Assembly (NCBI RefSeq): GCF_023631325.1
Contig: NZ_JALQDG010000001.1
Span: forward strand, 217,402-281,401
Length of the DNA: 64,000 nt
Reading direction: 5' to 3'
Origin: Caballeronia sp. INDeC2
Lineage (GTDB): Bacteria > Pseudomonadota > Gammaproteobacteria > Burkholderiales > Burkholderiaceae
The translations under genes were made by a program, and so were the position numbers. Shown in pieces: positions 62,232 through 64,000 of this stretch; the stretch's first letter is position 1, and every line of letters starts with the position of its first letter. Under the pieces are notes generated by a model. It did no database searches, was not told where the DNA came from, and worked only from the letters and a program-made list of their open reading frames with translations.

Positions 62232-62963
62232 ATGAGCAAGACCCACTTCGGATACGAAACGGTCGACGAACAGGACAAGGCGAAGAAAGTGGCGGGCGTG
62301 TTTCACTCCGTCGCGGGCAACTACGACTTGATGAACGACCTGATGTCCGGCGGACTGCATCGGATCTGGAAGCACTTCACGATCGGGCAAGCCAAGGTGC
62401 GGCCGGGCTACAAGGTGCTGGATATCGCGGGCGGCACGGGCGATCTGGCGATGGCCTTCGCCAAGCAGGCGGGCGAAACGGGCGAAGTCTGGCACACGGA
62501 CATCAACGAATCGATGCTGCGCGTCGGCCGCGACCGGCTGATCGACAAGGGCGTGCTGACGCCCGCGCTGTTGTGCGACGCCGAGAAGATCCCGTTTCCC
62601 GACAACTATTTCAATGTGGTTACGGTTGCCTTCGGTCTTCGTAACATGACGCACAAGGACCGCGCGCTGGCGGAAATGACGCGCGTGCTCAAGCCGGGCG
62701 GAAAATTGCTCGTGCTGGAATTCTCGAAAGTGTGGGAACCGCTGAAGAAACCGTACGATATCTACAGTTTCAAGATTTTGCCGTGGCTTGGCGATAAAGT
62801 GGCCAAAGATGCGGACAGCTATCGGTATTTGGCCGAGTCCATCCGCATGCACCCGGACCAGGAAACTTTAAAAACAATGATGGAACAAGCGGGCCTGGAT
62901 CGAGTCGAATATTACAATTTGTCAGGTGGCGTGGTAGCGTTACACGTCGGGACAAAATTTTGA
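62232..62963 (+). CDS. ubiE: Ubiquinone/menaquinone C-methyltransferase
   Basis: SAM-dependent methyltransferase of ubiquinone synthesis. Seen: [38 protein letters not shown], motif [16 protein letters not shown], and [20 protein letters not shown]. 243 residues. The ATG at 62232 has a GAGGAAG site. It heads a conserved pair with the Tim44-like gene, 25 bp downstream. Confidence 0.96.
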   Translation: MSKTHFGYETVDEQDKAKKVAGVFHSVAGNYDLMNDLMSGGLHRIWKHFTIGQAKVRPGYKVLDIAGGTGDLAMAFAKQAGETGEVWHTDINESMLRVGRDRLIDKGVLTPALLCDAEKIPFPDNYFNVVTVAFGLRNMTHKDRALAEMTRVLKPGGKLLVLEFSKVWEPLKKPYDIYSFKILPWLGDKVAKDADSYRYLAESIRMHPDQETLKTMMEQAGLDRVEYYNLSGGVVALHVGTKF

Positions 62964-62988
62964 TGTTCCACTCTCTAAAGGATTCGAT

Positions 62989-63993
62989 ATGTCCGATTCG
63001 CGCAAACCCCAATCCCGGGGTTTCCTGAATTTCTTCTTCAGGAAGGCCGGAATCTTGGCGCTGGCTGGCGTTATTGCGGCCGGCGCAATCTTCGCGGAAA
63101 CGGCGGAAGCCAGACGCATGGGCGGCGGGCGCAGCATGGGCCGTCAGTCGGCCACGGCGACGCAGCAGCATCAGGCAACGCCGCCGTCGCAATCCATGCA
63201 GCAGGGGCAGGCGGCGCAGGCTCAGCGCGCGCAGCCCGCACCAGCTGCGGCGGCAGCGGCGCAACCCGCGCGCAATCGCTGGCTGGGACCGATCGCCGGT
63301 CTCGCGGCCGGTCTGGGCATCGCCGCGCTGCTGTCGCACTTCGGGCTGGGCGAAGCGTTCGCCGGCGCGATGGCCAACATGATCATGATCGCGTTGATCG
63401 TGCTGGCGGCCGTCATGCTGTTCCGCTTCATCATGCGCAAGCGTCAGGGCAACAACACGCCTGCTTATGCTGGCGCGGGTTCGGCTTCGGGTTCGCCGTA
63501 CGGCGCGACCACGCGCACGAGCCTGAATCAGGACCCGCCGCAAGTGCCGCAGCAGCCCACCGGCTTCGGTGCGAACTACATCGAATCCGCGGCGCCGCAG
63601 CAGGCCGTGAATCCGAACGTGCCGGCCGGCTTCGACACCGACGCATTCGTGCGTAACGCGAAGGTCTACTTCGTGCGGCTGCAGGACGCGTGGGACCGTG
63701 GCAATGTCAACGACATTCGCGAGTTCACGACGCCCGAAATGTTCGCCGAAGTGAAGCTCGACGTCGATGCCCGCGGCAGCGCGCCGAACCGTACGGACGT
63801 GGTGCAACTCAACGCCGACCTGCTCGGCGTCGAGGATCGCGCGAACGAGTATCTCGCGAGCGTGCGCTTCCACGGGCTGATTCGCGAGTCGGAAGGCGCG
63901 GCGGCGGAGCCGTTCGTCGAGGTGTGGAATCTCTCGAAGCAGAAGGCCGGCAACGAAGGCTGGCTGCTCGCGGGGATTCAGCAGGTAAGCTAA
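62989..63993 (+). CDS. Membrane protein with Tim44-like domain
   Basis: A 334-residue protein: a membrane anchor near the start (AGILALAGVIAAGAIFAETA), a low-complexity Gln/Ala stretch (residues about 50-92), a second hydrophobic pair (GPIAGLAAGLGIAALLSHFG, AMANMIMIALIVLAAVMLFR), a linker, and a C-terminal Tim44-like domain (FVRNAKVYFVRLQDAWDRGN, VWNLSKQKAGNEGWLLAGIQ). In mitochondria this fold helps protein import; in bacteria the role is unknown. The ATG has an AAAGGA site. The stop falls just before the window end. Confidence 0.88.
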   Translation: MSDSRKPQSRGFLNFFFRKAGILALAGVIAAGAIFAETAEARRMGGGRSMGRQSATATQQHQATPPSQSMQQGQAAQAQRAQPAPAAAAAAQPARNRWLGPIAGLAAGLGIAALLSHFGLGEAFAGAMANMIMIALIVLAAVMLFRFIMRKRQGNNTPAYAGAGSASGSPYGATTRTSLNQDPPQVPQQPTGFGANYIESAAPQQAVNPNVPAGFDTDAFVRNAKVYFVRLQDAWDRGNVNDIREFTTPEMFAEVKLDVDARGSAPNRTDVVQLNADLLGVEDRANEYLASVRFHGLIRESEGAAAEPFVEVWNLSKQKAGNEGWLLAGIQQVS

Positions 63994-64000
63994 TTTCCTC

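Overview
The window reads as a chromosomal stretch of a Burkholderiales bacterium, most likely Paraburkholderia or Caballeronia. The evidence is high GC, strong third-position G/C bias, and Burkholderia-type gene order: coaD-fdx-hisC-pth-rplY-prs-tRNA-Gln-ispE-lolB, then kdsD-kdsC-lptC-lptA-lptB-rpoN-hpf-ptsN-hprK-rapZ. A type-1 porin, HprK beside EIIA-Ntr and a DUF3683-type FAD/Fe-S fusion fit the same group. The species is an inference; no rRNA gene is present.

Layout. (1) 1-495: 3' part of coaD. (2) 577-5488: a small integrated element lying exactly in the 5' end of the ferredoxin gene fdx and bounded by a 38-bp direct repeat. It carries a C-terminally truncated tyrosine recombinase, an unknown gene, and a translationally coupled pair made of a TIR-domain protein with winged-helix-like N-terminal regions and a partner with a winged-helix-like domain and an acidic Ser/Thr-rich linker. 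It also holds an inverted, diverged fragment of another fdx gene. The element supplies the sequence now upstream of the intact fdx (5454). (3) 5454-20524: housekeeping genes for histidine, translation, PRPP, isoprenoids, lipoprotein sorting, oxidative DNA repair, and the nitrogen-PTS/RpoN block. (4) 20677-24303: LPS transport and Kdo synthesis. (5) 24464-35792: cation antiporter, apt, transporters, purU, uvrA, ssb. (6) 36229-41975: an accessory-looking signalling locus with three RcsB-like response regulators in tandem, then a TTG-started BvgS/EvgS-like hybrid kinase, behind an AT-rich leader. (7) 42016-49123: LysR regulator, porin, CHRD protein, esterase, EcsC protein, and a MarR-controlled drug-efflux operon. 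(8) 49120-53325: a D-amino-acid utilisation cluster. (9) 53380-63993: queF, 5'-nucleotidase, ilvA, the 1364-residue FAD/Fe-S oxidoreductase, HIT, DUF971, ubiE and a Tim44-like protein.

The best candidate for an undescribed system is the coupled TIR/partner module at 3158-4947. The TIR domain keeps the glutamate expected of NAD-cleaving TIRs, and the module is the main cargo of a small integrated element, the usual setting of an abortive-infection defence. The partner and the N-terminal half of the TIR protein look structurally alike by eye. Second is the RcsB-trio/hybrid-kinase locus, whose kinase keeps only about half of a periplasmic binding domain and has a degenerate receiver-like segment before its true receiver.

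All domain calls come from motif reading by eye; no database search was run.
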